Source of the DNA: Clostridia bacterium
GTDB lineage: Bacteria > Bacillota_A > Clostridia > Christensenellales > Aristaeellaceae
Reading direction: 5' to 3'
Length of the DNA: 22,891 nt
Assembly: GCA_017481065.1 (NCBI GenBank)
Contig: JAFUPT010000025.1
Location: forward strand, 1 to 22,891
The stretch's first letter is position 1. Each line of letters starts with the position of its first letter. The position numbers and the translations under genes were made by a program. Below are positions 14,720 to 22,891 of this stretch, in pieces. A model generated the notes under the pieces. The model ran no database searches. It was not told where the DNA came from and saw only the letters and a program-made list of their open reading frames with translations.

Positions 14720-15438
14720 CTATGCTCCTCCTCGTTCACTGCGTACATGGCGGTGATATTATCGCTGCCGCCGTCGTCCAGGGCGCGCTGGATGAGCTTG
14801 CCCAGCTTTTCTTCCCAGCTGCCCTCTCCCTGGGTGATTTCCAGGATCGCCCGGTCCTCCACATGGTTGGAGAGGCCATCGGTGCAGAGGAAGAACACAT
14901 CCCCCGCCTGCAGCTCGATCTGGATCAAATCCACTTCCACGCTGCCATCGGTGCCGAGGGCGCGGGTGATGTAATTCCGCTTGGGATGATACTTTGCCTC
15001 CCGGGGCGTGATCAGCCCCTGGAGCACCATCTCCTGCACGAGGGTATGGTCGAGGGTTAAGCACATGATGCAGCCGTTGCGGATGAGGTATGCCCGGCTG
15101 TCGCCCACATGGGCGATGTGCACATTTTCCCCATTCACGGCGAGGGCGGTGAAGGTGGTGCCCATGCCGCTGAATTCCGCCGCGCTGATGGAGCGGGAGA
15201 ACACCGCCGCATTGGCCTTCTCCACGGCCTCGCGCATGGCGACGCCCTGGATGGAGGCGCAGGCGCGCAGCTCTCCGGAGAACACATCCACGGCCATGGC
15301 GCTGGCAACCTCGCCGGCGTTGTGGCCGCCCATGCCATCCGCAATCGCGCAGAAGCACTCTCCCTCCCTGGGAAGGTAGTAGGCGTCCTCATTCAGGGAG
15401 CGCACCTTGCCGATGTCCGTCCGTACAAAATACTTCAT
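14716..15438 (-). CDS. prpC: PP2C-family Ser/Thr protein phosphatase (Stp/PrpC)
   Basis: The 240-residue enzyme is the partner phosphatase that reverses PrkC phosphorylation. The PP2C metal-binding motifs are all seen: NED at 16-18, ADGMGGHNAGE (33-43, with D34 and G35), GMGTTFTAL (91-99), HVGDSRAY (110-117), CTDGLS (185-190, D187) and GGSDNIT (223-229, D226). The length is typical. The start is the ATG at 15438, with GGAGG seven bases upstream. A short near-palindrome (GGGTATAAA with TTTATCCC, 15451-15468) sits in the 37-base gap to rlmN. The four-base overlap with prkC is the conserved arrangement. Confidence 0.97.
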   Translation of the reverse strand: MKYFVRTDIGKVRSLNEDAYYLPREGECFCAIADGMGGHNAGEVASAMAVDVFSGELRACASIQGVAMREAVEKANAAVFSRSISAAEFSGMGTTFTALAVNGENVHIAHVGDSRAYLIRNGCIMCLTLDHTLVQEMVLQGLITPREAKYHPKRNYITRALGTDGSVEVDLIQIELQAGDVFFLCTDGLSNHVEDRAILEITQGEGSWEEKLGKLIQRALDDGGSDNITAMYAVNEEEHR

Positions 15439-15475
15439 GTGTCATCCTCCGGGTATAAAGTTTATCCCTAGTAGA

Positions 15476-16531
15476 TCAGTTTTCCTTTGCCAGGTACTTG
15501 CGGCGCAGCTGGCCGCAGGCGCCGTCGATATCCGCGCCCATTTCGCGGCGCACCGTGGCGGAGATGTTTTTCAGCTCCAGCCTCTTGAGGAAGGCCGCCA
15601 CATCCTGCTTGGTGGGCGCTTCCAGATTGCGCTCCTTCACTGCGTTGAGCGGGATCAGGTTCACATGGCAGCGCATGCCCCGCAGCCTGCGGGCCAATTC
15701 CTCGGCATGGCGCACTTCGCAGTTTACATTCTTGATCAGCGCATATTCAAACACCACGCGCCGGCCGGTCTTTTCGCTGTAACGTTTGCAGGCGGCGATC
15801 ACATCCTCGTAGGCATAGGCGTTTGCCACGGGCATGATCTGCTGGCGAATGGAATCGTTCGGCGCATGCAGGGAGAGGGAGAGCGTGACCGGCAGGCCCT
15901 CGTTTGCGAAATCATCCATGCGGTTTACGAGGCCGCAGGTGGAGAGGGAGATATTGCGGATGGAAATGTTCAGCCCCTCTGGGTTGTTCACCAGCCGCAA
16001 GAATTTTACTACGTTTTCATAGTTATCAAGCGGTTCGCCGCTGCCCATGAGCACGATGTTGTGCACCCGCCGCTCGGAATCCTGCGCCTGGATGTGGCGG
16101 TTCGCCGCCACCACCTGGCCGAGGATTTCGCCCGCGCTCAGGTTGCGCACGCGGCCCTCCAGCGTGGAGGCGCAGAAGGCGCAGCCCATGCGGCAGCCCA
16201 CCTGGGTGGACACGCAGAGGGTATCGCCATAGTGGTAGCGCATGATCACGCCCTCGATCAGGTTGCCGTCGCGGAGCTCATAGAGGAATTTTTCCGTGCC
16301 GTCGAGCTTGGATTTGAAGGATTCGCGGATGCGCACCGGGTTGGAAACTGCGATGGCCGCAATCTTTTCCCGCAGCGCCGCGGAGAGGTTGGTCATCTCG
16401 GAAATTTCCGCGCCGCGGTTGAGCCACTGGGTGATCTGCTTGGCGCGGAACTTGCTCTCGCCCAGCTCGTTCACCACAAAATCCAATACCTCCTCAGGAG
16501 TCATGGAGAGCAGTTCGATCTTAGAGGCCAT
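15476..16531 (-). CDS. rlmN: 23S rRNA (adenine2503-C2)/tRNA methyltransferase, radical SAM
   Basis: RlmN methylates carbon 2 of A2503 in 23S rRNA and of A37 in some tRNAs. The 351-residue protein has an N-terminal helical RNA-binding domain and a radical SAM barrel whose 4Fe-4S cysteines are C113, C117 and C120 (GCRMGCAFC). The two cysteines of the ping-pong mechanism are C106 (LCVSTQVGC) and C339 (GACGQL). GSGEPLDNYENV and SLHAPND are further family marks. The ATG at 16531 is chosen over a longer frame because the protein then begins MASKIELLSMTPEE like its relatives; it overlaps the rsmB end by 11 bases. The absence of the second-site Cfr features makes RlmN, not Cfr, the right call. Confidence 0.97.
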   Translation of the reverse strand: MASKIELLSMTPEEVLDFVVNELGESKFRAKQITQWLNRGAEISEMTNLSAALREKIAAIAVSNPVRIRESFKSKLDGTEKFLYELRDGNLIEGVIMRYHYGDTLCVSTQVGCRMGCAFCASTLEGRVRNLSAGEILGQVVAANRHIQAQDSERRVHNIVLMGSGEPLDNYENVVKFLRLVNNPEGLNISIRNISLSTCGLVNRMDDFANEGLPVTLSLSLHAPNDSIRQQIMPVANAYAYEDVIAACKRYSEKTGRRVVFEYALIKNVNCEVRHAEELARRLRGMRCHVNLIPLNAVKERNLEAPTKQDVAAFLKRLELKNISATVRREMGADIDGACGQLRRKYLAKEN

Positions 16532-18152
16532 AGTTCCCCGCCTTTCTGCGCATGCGCGCGATGAAGAAGCCCTCGATGCCATCGCGGCAGGGCAAAATCT
16601 GGATCATGCCGTTTTTGTACTGGCCGCGCAGCGCCTCCGGCAGGAAGGCTGCATCGGTTTCCGGTTCAAATTCGGGGTGGTTTTCCAGGAAGGCCGCCAC
16701 CTGCTTTTCATTTTCTTCGGGAAGGATGGTGCAGGTGGAATATACCAGCAGTCCGCCGGGGCGCACATAGGCGGAGCAGGCTTCCAGAATCTGCTTCTGG
16801 ATGGGCACCAGGGCATCGATGGTATCCTCGGTGAGGCGGTATTTGATGTCCGGCTTATCGCCCATCACGCCGAGGCCCGAGCAGGGCGCATCCACGAGGA
16901 CCGCGTCCATGGCCAGCAGCATATTTTCCAGCTGCTTTCCGGCGTCGCGCACCTGCGGGCGCACATTGTCCAGCTCCAGGCGCTTTGCGGCCGCGCGGAT
17001 CAGCTCCACACGGTGCTCATGCAAATCCCAGGCATAGACTCGGCCCGCGCCGCGCATCATTTCGGCAATCAGGCAGCTCTTGCCGCCGGGGGCCGCGCAG
17101 GCGTCCAGCACCTGCATGCCCGGCTTCGCGCCCACGGCATAGGCCGCCAGCATGCTGCTTTCGCCCTGGATGGAAAACATGCCCTTGCGGTAGCCCTCGT
17201 GGGAGGCGATCCTGCCCGCGCCGCTGATGCGGTATGCGCCGGGAACGGTGGCCTTCTCCCAGGAAAGCTGGTTGGCGCTCATCCATGCTTCGAATTCCGC
17301 ATCCGTCATCTTCAGGCGGTTGGCGCGGATGTTGTCGCAGTGGCGGGTGGGATTCCAGGCGGCGATCTCCTCGGTAAGCTCTGTGCCGTATGCAGCAGAT
17401 AGGCGCTTCACCAGAGGCAGTGCCACGGAATACTTCTCGGAAATATACTTCTCCGGCTCGCTTTCCCGATCCGGCAGGGTGAGTTCGCCGGCATCCCGGG
17501 CGCGGATCAGGCCGCGCAGCACGCCGTTCACGAGGGCGGTCATGCCCTCGCGCCGGGCCCTGCGGGTCTGCTTCACAGCCTCGTCCACGGCGGCGTGGTC
17601 CGGAATCTTGTCCATGAACAGGATCTGGGCGGCGGCGAGGTAGAGGATATCCATAATCTCCGGGGCAGCCTTGGTCTGCATCCGGGAAGAGATCACATTT
17701 TCAATGCGCAGCCGGTTTTCCAGCGTGAAATAGAACAGGCTGGAGGCGAGGCGGCGGTCGTCATCGGAGAGCTTCACGGCGGTAAGCTCCCGGTCCAGCG
17801 CCTGCGCGGCATAGGCATTCTCCCGGGCGACGGCGCGCAGCGCCTTCAGCGCCACATCGCGGGCGGAAGGGCCCTGGGGCTTGGCCGGGCCGGGCTTGGA
17901 GAACTTGCCGCCGGGTTTTTTATCGAACTTTTTATCCCCGAAGGGCTTATTGCCATGGGGCTTTTTATCGAATTTCTTATCGCCGAACTTCTTGTCCCCG
18001 AACTTCTTATCGCCGTAGGGCTTTTTATCCCCAAAGGACTTCTTTTCCCCAAAGGATTTCTTTTCCCCAAAGGATTTCTTTTCGCCGGCAGGCTTTCCAT
18101 CAAAGCTGCGTCCGACATCCCTCTTGGGGAACTTATTCTTCTGCTGATCCAT
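16521..18152 (-). CDS. rsmB: 16S rRNA (cytosine967-C5)-methyltransferase with long repeat tail
   Basis: RsmB methylates C967 of 16S rRNA. The 543-residue protein has a NusB-like RNA-binding domain (about 97-225) and a Rossmann methyltransferase domain with the SAM loop LDACAAPGGKS (349-359), the DAPCSG motif with C424, and the catalytic C474 in YSTCT. The first 95 residues are unusual: a low-complexity stretch built of GEKKSF, GDKKF and FDKKP units, strongly basic and with no predicted fold. Family members are usually about 430-450 residues, so the tail explains the extra length. The start ATG (18152) lies 17 bases after the fmt stop, with GAGG about ten bases before it, and the tail is in the same open frame as the enzyme. 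Confidence 0.95.
   Translation of the reverse strand: MDQQKNKFPKRDVGRSFDGKPAGEKKSFGEKKSFGEKKSFGDKKPYGDKKFGDKKFGDKKFDKKPHGNKPFGDKKFDKKPGGKFSKPGPAKPQGPSARDVALKALRAVARENAYAAQALDRELTAVKLSDDDRRLASSLFYFTLENRLRIENVISSRMQTKAAPEIMDILYLAAAQILFMDKIPDHAAVDEAVKQTRRARREGMTALVNGVLRGLIRARDAGELTLPDRESEPEKYISEKYSVALPLVKRLSAAYGTELTEEIAAWNPTRHCDNIRANRLKMTDAEFEAWMSANQLSWEKATVPGAYRISGAGRIASHEGYRKGMFSIQGESSMLAAYAVGAKPGMQVLDACAAPGGKSCLIAEMMRGAGRVYAWDLHEHRVELIRAAAKRLELDNVRPQVRDAGKQLENMLLAMDAVLVDAPCSGLGVMGDKPDIKYRLTEDTIDALVPIQKQILEACSAYVRPGGLLVYSTCTILPEENEKQVAAFLENHPEFEPETDAAFLPEALRGQYKNGMIQILPCRDGIEGFFIARMRRKAGNYGL
17969..18082 (-). repeat. Tandem 15-base and 18-base repeats inside rsmB
   Basis: Three near-identical 15-base units (17969-18013, encoding FGDKK-like pentapeptides) and three near-identical 18-base units (18029-18082, encoding the hexapeptide GEKKSF and a variant) lie in tandem in the 5' part of rsmB. 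Both unit lengths are multiples of three, so gain or loss of units keeps the frame. Confidence 0.9.
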
Positions 18153-18169
18153 AAAAAGCCAGCCTCGCT

Positions 18170-19098
18170 TTAGAAAAATTTGGTTCCGACTTCGATCTTC
18201 TTGCCCTGCAAATATGCCTTGGGAGCCATGCGCTTGGCATTGGGCGCCTGCATTTCCAGCACTTCCAGCCAGCCATCGCCGCAGGCAATTTTCAGGCCCT
18301 CCTTCGCGCCGGACACAACCACGGCGCCGGGCTCGGCTTCGCCTTCGGCAGCGCAGGCGCGGGCAAGGTAAATCTTGATCCTGCCGGATTCGTTTTCGGT
18401 GTAGGCGCAGGGCCAGGGATTGAGCCCGCGCACCTGGCAGGCGATCTTTTCGGCGGCCTGCATCCAGTCGATTTTGCCCATTTCCTTGGTGAGCATGGGC
18501 TCGTAGCAGGCTTCATTTTCATCCTGGGGAACGGGCTTCACATCGCCGTGGGGATAGCCCGCAAGGGTTTCGATCAAAGCTCCGCGCCGATATGGGAGAG
18601 GCGCTCCGTGAGCTCCCCGGCGGTTTCCAGCGCGCCGATTTCGGTTTCCTTCTTGAGCAGCATATCGCCGGTATCCATGCCGATATCGGTGAGCATGGTG
18701 GTGACGCCGGCGACCTTTTCGCCCTTCAAGATGCACCAGTTGATGGGCGCGCTGCCCCGGCCCTTGGGAAGCAGGGAGGCATGCACGTTCACCGTGCCAT
18801 GCTTGGGGATATCCAGGATTTCCTGGCTGAGCAGCTGGCCGAAGGCGGCGGTGACCACCAGATCAGGCGCGAGCTCCTTCAGGCATTCCACGCCGTCCCG
18901 CTTGATTTTTTCAAACTGGTAGACCGGCAGGCCCTTTTCCTGGGCCAATACCTTTACCGGGCAGGGAGTGAGCTTGTGGCCGCGGCCCGCCGGGCGATCC
19001 GGCTGGGTGATTACGCCCACCACATCATAGCCGTTTTCAACCAGCGCCCGCAGGCTCGGCACGGCGAATTCCGGCGTGCCCATGAATACGATGCGCAT
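18170..19098 (-). pseudogene. fmt: Methionyl-tRNA formyltransferase, split by a one-base frameshift
   Basis: Fmt formylates initiator Met-tRNA using 10-formyl-THF. The N-terminal part (19098 down to 18574) encodes 174 residues with the family start [16 protein letters not shown], the catalytic residues N104 and H106 in NVHASLLPKGRGSAPI and D142 in LTDIGMDTGDML, then stops at GAEL-TGA. The C-terminal part continues in the next frame from about 18578 down to 18170, beginning LIETLAGYPHGD and including PVPQDENEACYEPM and the tRNA-binding C-terminal domain. One extra T in the TTT at 18576-18578 would read GAELLIETLAG and restore a normal protein of about 309 residues. It is therefore a single gene with a one-base deletion, real or from sequencing. 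It shares one base with the def stop (TAATG) and is followed 17 bases later by rsmB. Confidence 0.92.
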
Positions 19099-19574
19099 TA
19101 TTCCGCTTCCTCCTGGTACTGGTCGGTCACATCCTCGATCATCTTATCCACATAGACCACGCCGTCCAGGTGGTCCAGCTCGTGGCAGACTGCGTTGGCA
19201 AGGAATTCCTCGCCCTCGAATTCGATGTGCTGGCCGTTGCGGTCCTGGGCGTGCACGCGAACCTTCGCCGGGCGGATCACCTTGCCCCGCTTACCGGGCA
19301 CGGAGAGGCAGCCCTCGATGCAAACCTGCTCGCCCTCGGCTTCAATAATCTCCGGGTTCACCAGCTCGATCAGGCCTTCGCCCACATCAATCACCACCAC
19401 GCGCTTCAAAATGCCCACCTGCGGGGCTGCGAGGCCCGCGCCGTCGGCTTCGTACATGGTGTCCGCCATATCATCCAGCAGCGTCCAGAGGCGCTTATCA
19501 AACTTATCCACCTTGCGCGCATGCTTGCGCAGCACATCGTCCTCACCGAGTTTCACGATCTTACGAATTGCCAT
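19098..19574 (-). CDS. def: Peptide deformylase
   Basis: This metalloenzyme removes the formyl group from the N-terminal methionine of new proteins. The 158-residue protein shows the three family motifs: [10 protein letters not shown] (45-54), EGCLSVP (87-93, metal ligand C89) and HELDHLDG (131-138, ligands H131 and H135 with catalytic E132). The length fits the common bacterial type. The start is the ATG at 19574 with GAGAGGG eight bases before it; a longer frame overlaps the end of priA and is rejected. It lies 26 bases after priA and overlaps the fmt start by one base, so deformylase and formyltransferase are coupled as in other Firmicutes. Confidence 0.97.
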   Translation of the reverse strand: MAIRKIVKLGEDDVLRKHARKVDKFDKRLWTLLDDMADTMYEADGAGLAAPQVGILKRVVVIDVGEGLIELVNPEIIEAEGEQVCIEGCLSVPGKRGKVIRPAKVRVHAQDRNGQHIEFEGEEFLANAVCHELDHLDGVVYVDKMIEDVTDQYQEEAE

Positions 19575-19600
19575 AATAAAAACCCTCTCTGTCAAGAATA

Positions 19601-21823
19601 TCAGTACATATTGGTGGGGTTCACCTCGAGCTCCGCGCGCACGCCATCCGGCGCAGCGCCGGCCATCCGCTGCATTTCTTCGCATGCAGCGTTCAGCTCG
19701 CCCTTAAAATACATCTTCAAAAACAGCTGCCAGCGGTGCTCGCCCCGAAGCAGGGTGATGGGCGCCTCAAGGGCGCGCATCTGCACCACATCCGGCCGCA
19801 TATTATTTTCTTCCAGGAAGCGCTTGAAGCCTTCCTCATCCGCCTTGGCCGCCGCCTGCACCTTCTCCAAATCCTTTCCGGAATACACGATGCGCATGAT
19901 CTGGGTGAAGGGCGGGTAGAGGGCGCTCCGGCGGAAGGCGCTCTCCTTGCGGTAGAAGGCCCGGTAATCCTGCTGGGCAGCCAGCTGGACGCCGTAATGA
20001 TCGGGATCATAGGTCTGCACGATCACCCGGCCCGGCTTCTGGGCCCGGCCCGCGCGGCCCGCCACCTGGGTGATCAGCTGGAAGGTGCGCTCGGTACTGC
20101 GGTAATCCGGCAGGTTCAGCGTGCTGTCTGCCGCGACCACGCCCACCAGCGTGACATTCGGGAAATCCAGCCCCTTGGCGATCATCTGGGTGCCGATGAG
20201 CAGGTTTGCCTCGCCGCTGCGGAAGCGGTTCAGGATCTTCTCATGGGCGTTTTTCTCCCGGGTGGTATCGATATCCATGCGCACGATGCGCGCCAGGGGG
20301 AAATGCTTTTCAGCCTCCTCGGCAACCTTCTGGGTACCCGCGCCGAAATATTTGATATAAGAACTCCCGCACTCCGGGCAGGTCTTGGGCGGCTGGGCGG
20401 TATTTCCGCAGTAATGGCAGCGCAGGCTGTCATTGGTGCGGTGGTAGGTCATTGATACATCGCACTGGGGGCACTTCACCACATAGCCGCACTTGCGGCA
20501 GGAAACAAAGGTAGAATGGCCCCGGCGGTTGATGAAGAGCATGGCCTGCTCGCCGCGCTCAAGGACCCGGTTCATGGCATCGGTGAGCTTTGCCGAGAAG
20601 ATGGAATGGTTGCCGCGCTCGAATTCTGAGCGCATATCCACCAGCTCCACCTCGGGCATGGGCCTTCCCTGCACCCGCTCCCGCATTTCCAGCAGTTCCA
20701 GCCGGTTTTCCGGGCGAACCCCCGGCATGGCCCGCATGAAGCTGGAAATGGAGGGCGTGGCGCTGCCCAGCACCAGCACGGCCCGGTTCTCCTCCGCCCG
20801 CCGCCATGCGAGCTCCCGGGCGTCGTAGCGGGGCCGGGATTCGGACTGGTAGGTATTTTCGTGCTCCTCATCCACGATGATGGCGCCTATGTTTTCCAGC
20901 GGAGCGAAGATCGCGCTCCTCGCGCCCACCACCACTCGGGCTTCCCCGAAGCGGATGCGCCGCCATTCATCAAATTTTTCCCCGGCGGAGAGGCCGGAAT
21001 GCAGCACCGCGGCCAGATCGCCGAAGGATGCATGCACCCAGGAAACCATCTGCGGGGTGAGGGCGATTTCCGGCACCAGCACGATGGCGCTCCTGCCCGC
21101 CTCCAGGGCATGGCGGATTGCACGGATGTAAACCTCGGTTTTGCCCGATCCGGTCACGCCGTTGAGCAGGAAGCGCCCGCCGCCGCTGTCCATGGCGGAA
21201 ACGATGGCGTCCACCGCCCGCTTCTGGCCGGGCATCAGGCTGAATTCCTGCGCCCGAGGCGCATTCGAAAGCACGGAAGGGGTCCTGCGGGTTTCGCACT
21301 CGAAGATTTCCACCGCGCCCTTTTCCCGCAGCGCCTTGAGCGCCGCAGGGTTCAGGCGGGCGGTCTCCATTTCGCCATTTAAAAGGATTTCGATCACTTC
21401 CGCCTGCCGCTTCGCGCGGGTGGAGGAAATGAATTCCTGCGCCGTTTCTTCATCCCAGCTAAGCCGGGCAAAGCGCCGGTTTTTGATGCGCACCGAGCCG
21501 TTTCGCAGCTCGGAGGGGATCATCAGCCGCAGCGCGTCCACAAGGTTGCAGAGGTACCTCTCATGCATCCAGTGGGCCAAATCCATCAGCTCCGGCAGCA
21601 CCACGGGATATGCCTGCATGGGCGCGATCACATCTTTCACCTTTTCCGGCGGCAGGGCACAGGAATCGGAGATGGAGACCACGAAGCCCTCGATCTTTCG
21701 CGGCCCGAAGGGCAGGAGCACCTGCTGGCCGGGAAGCAAATCCATGTCCTCCGGGATGGAATAGCTGAACAGCCTGTCCAGCGCCTCCGCCGAGAGGTCC
21801 ACGATCACATTTGCATATCTCAT
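19601..21823 (-). CDS. priA: Primosomal replication restart helicase PriA
   Basis: PriA is the superfamily 2 helicase that recognises stalled forks and loads the replication machinery again. The 740-residue protein has an N-terminal DNA-binding domain with the 3' end pocket ([10 protein letters not shown] through about 105), a winged-helix region, the Walker A motif GVTGSGKT (222-229), the Walker B DEEH (318-321), GSATPS (353-358), and a zinc-binding module with eight cysteines (C442, C445, C451, C454, C469, C472, C482, C485). Then come the helicase C-terminal motifs, including [14 protein letters not shown] and QVAGRAGR. The ATG overlaps the coaBC stop by four bases (ATGA). No residue of a key motif is missing. 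Confidence 0.98.
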   Translation of the reverse strand: MRYANVIVDLSAEALDRLFSYSIPEDMDLLPGQQVLLPFGPRKIEGFVVSISDSCALPPEKVKDVIAPMQAYPVVLPELMDLAHWMHERYLCNLVDALRLMIPSELRNGSVRIKNRRFARLSWDEETAQEFISSTRAKRQAEVIEILLNGEMETARLNPAALKALREKGAVEIFECETRRTPSVLSNAPRAQEFSLMPGQKRAVDAIVSAMDSGGGRFLLNGVTGSGKTEVYIRAIRHALEAGRSAIVLVPEIALTPQMVSWVHASFGDLAAVLHSGLSAGEKFDEWRRIRFGEARVVVGARSAIFAPLENIGAIIVDEEHENTYQSESRPRYDARELAWRRAEENRAVLVLGSATPSISSFMRAMPGVRPENRLELLEMRERVQGRPMPEVELVDMRSEFERGNHSIFSAKLTDAMNRVLERGEQAMLFINRRGHSTFVSCRKCGYVVKCPQCDVSMTYHRTNDSLRCHYCGNTAQPPKTCPECGSSYIKYFGAGTQKVAEEAEKHFPLARIVRMDIDTTREKNAHEKILNRFRSGEANLLIGTQMIAKGLDFPNVTLVGVVAADSTLNLPDYRSTERTFQLITQVAGRAGRAQKPGRVIVQTYDPDHYGVQLAAQQDYRAFYRKESAFRRSALYPPFTQIMRIVYSGKDLEKVQAAAKADEEGFKRFLEENNMRPDVVQMRALEAPITLLRGEHRWQLFLKMYFKGELNAACEEMQRMAGAAPDGVRAELEVNPTNMY

Positions 21824-22891
21824 CTGCCCAGCAGCTCCCGCACGCAGCTGAGGATGGCGTCCGCAGCGCTGCGCTTGGTCATCTTTTCAAGCTCGGTGAC
21901 ATCCTCACGGGTGATGAGGGTGATCACATTCGTATCCACGCCGAAGCCCGCATCGCTGCGGGAGACATCGTTGGCCACGATCAGGTCGGCATTCTTCTTT
22001 ATCAATTTCTTCCGGGCATTTTCAAGCACATCATTGGTCTCGGCAGCGAAGGCCACGAGGACCTGTCCCTCGTGCTTGCGCCTGCCCAGCTCGGCGGCGA
22101 TATCCGTGGTGGCTTCCAGCTCGAGGGTCATGCTCTCGCCGGTCTTTTTGATCTTCTGGTCCGCCACATGCTTCGGCCGGAAATCCGCCGGGGCCGCCGC
22201 CTGGATCACCACATCCGCCCTTTCGCCATTTTCCAGCACGGCATCGCAGAGCTGGGCGCTGGATTCGATCCGGCGAAGCTCCACGCCATCGGGCGCTTTG
22301 AGGCTGGTGGGGCCGGAGATGAGCATCACATTCGCGCCGCGGGCCTTCGCGGCCTCGGCGATGGCATAGCCCATCTTGCCGGAGGAGCGGTTGGTGAGAT
22401 AGCGCACGGGATCGATCCTCTCCACCGTGGGACCCGCTGTGACCAGGATGCTGATTCCGGCGAGATCGCAAACGGGGCTGAGCACGGCTTCCGCCGCCTC
22501 CGCAATCTGCTCCGGCTCGCTCATGCGGCCGATATCCGCATCCCCGCAGGCGAGGAAGCCGGATTCCGGGCCCACAAAATTCACGCCCCGCGCAGCCAGG
22601 GTCTGCAGGTTCTGCTGGGTGGCCGGATGGAGCCACATGGCGCTGTTCATCGCCGGAGCCAGCAGGACCGGGCATTTTGCGGCGAGATAGGTGGTGGTGA
22701 GCAGATCATCGGCGATTCCGGAAGCAAATTTTGCCATGCAATTTGCCGTGGCGGGGGCTACGATGAACAGATCCGCCCACTTCGCCAGGGAAACATGGCC
22801 GATTTCATACTTGCGATCGAAGGAATCGGTATAGGCGGGATTGCCGCTGAGGGTTTCAAAGGTGAGCGGCGGCACAAACTGGCAGGCATGC
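21820..22891 (-). CDS. coaBC: Bifunctional phosphopantothenoylcysteine decarboxylase/synthase (N-terminus cut by window)
   Basis: CoaBC makes 4'-phosphopantetheine precursors for coenzyme A: CoaB joins cysteine to phosphopantothenate and CoaC decarboxylates the product. The open frame runs off the right edge, so perhaps 45-50 N-terminal residues of the flavoprotein domain are missing; the apparent GTG at 22875 is an internal codon. In the visible part are the CoaC motifs PATANCMAKFASGIADDLL, APAMNSAMW and the substrate-clamp cysteine in FLACGDADIGRM. The CoaB half follows with VTAGPTVERIDPVRYLTN, NRSSGKMGYAIAEAA, KKTGESM and VAFAAETND. One segment reads AAAPADFRP where AAAVADYRP is usual. It is the most upstream gene of the cluster visible here and overlaps priA by four bases. 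Confidence 0.96.
   Translation of the reverse strand, partial: HACQFVPPLTFETLSGNPAYTDSFDRKYEIGHVSLAKWADLFIVAPATANCMAKFASGIADDLLTTTYLAAKCPVLLAPAMNSAMWLHPATQQNLQTLAARGVNFVGPESGFLACGDADIGRMSEPEQIAEAAEAVLSPVCDLAGISILVTAGPTVERIDPVRYLTNRSSGKMGYAIAEAAKARGANVMLISGPTSLKAPDGVELRRIESSAQLCDAVLENGERADVVIQAAAPADFRPKHVADQKIKKTGESMTLELEATTDIAAELGRRKHEGQVLVAFAAETNDVLENARKKLIKKNADLIVANDVSRSDAGFGVDTNVITLITREDVTELEKMTKRSAADAILSCVRELLGR

Noticed and set aside
17969..18082. A CRISPR-like or mobile repeat array
   Set aside because: The units are 15 and 18 bases, contiguous without spacers, and in frame in rsmB; they are coding tandem repeats.
18170..18736. The fmt C-terminal half as a separate gene
   Set aside because: Its first part is out-of-frame fmt sequence and it has no ribosome binding site; the second part is simply the rest of Fmt after a one-base shift.
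22873..22875. GTG at 22873-22875 as the true start of coaBC
   Set aside because: The frame stays open to the window edge and the protein from here lacks the N-terminal flavin-binding part that CoaC needs.

Overview
The window is a stretch of bacterial chromosome that looks like an endospore-forming Firmicute of class Clostridia, probably a high-GC gut lineage. The basis is a conserved gene order of the Bacillus/Clostridium type (coaBC-priA-def-fmt-rsmB-rlmN-prpC-prkC-rsgA-rpe), RNase Y, a spore protein of the YtfJ/GerW family, PyrR-dependent attenuation, strong GGAGG-type ribosome binding sites and many intrinsic terminators. The exact genus cannot be told from the sequence alone.

Layout. 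(1) 1-2500: rny (RNase Y) and a small-domain SAM methyltransferase, both on the minus strand. (2) 2500-3570: a plus-strand pair, a DUF2953/YtfI-like gene and ytfJ, behind a sequence that fits a forespore sigma-F promoter and closed by a perfect-stem terminator. (3) 3713-4693: a plus-strand gene of unknown function. (4) 4911-7241: a minus-strand gene for a large secreted protein with a TasA/camelysin-like N-terminus and beta-helix repeats. It looks AT-richer than its surroundings and has an 18-base homopolymer in its leader. (5) 7391-9511: a pyrR-uraA operon with a readable PyrR attenuator. (6) 9568-10746: a secreted serpin. (7) 10747-11221: a 475-base gene-free stretch packed with hairpins, including two terminators for the cluster on its right. 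(8) 11222-22891: the ten-gene housekeeping cluster on the minus strand, from coaBC (cut by the window end) through rpe, with tight or overlapping junctions except for a 131-base gap between prkC and rsgA.

How the genes work together. The cluster joins coenzyme A synthesis (coaBC), replication restart (priA), formylation and deformylation of initiator methionine (fmt, def), rRNA modification (rsmB, rlmN), a Ser/Thr kinase-phosphatase pair sensing cell-wall fragments (prkC, prpC), 30S subunit maturation (rsgA) and the pentose phosphate pathway (rpe). PyrR and UraA control and supply pyrimidines. The secreted beta-helix protein and the serpin are the accessory, host-facing or community-facing genes.

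Most notable: a one-base frameshift in fmt; a serpin with a canonical inhibitory hinge and a predicted Met-Ala scissile bond; a T18 tract in the leader of a surface protein gene; a low-complexity Lys/Gly/Phe repeat tail on RsmB encoded by tandem DNA repeats; a family of palindromes sharing a TTGGAACCC-like end; and a sigma-F-like promoter for the spore genes. I found no tRNA, rRNA, CRISPR array, transposase or phage gene.
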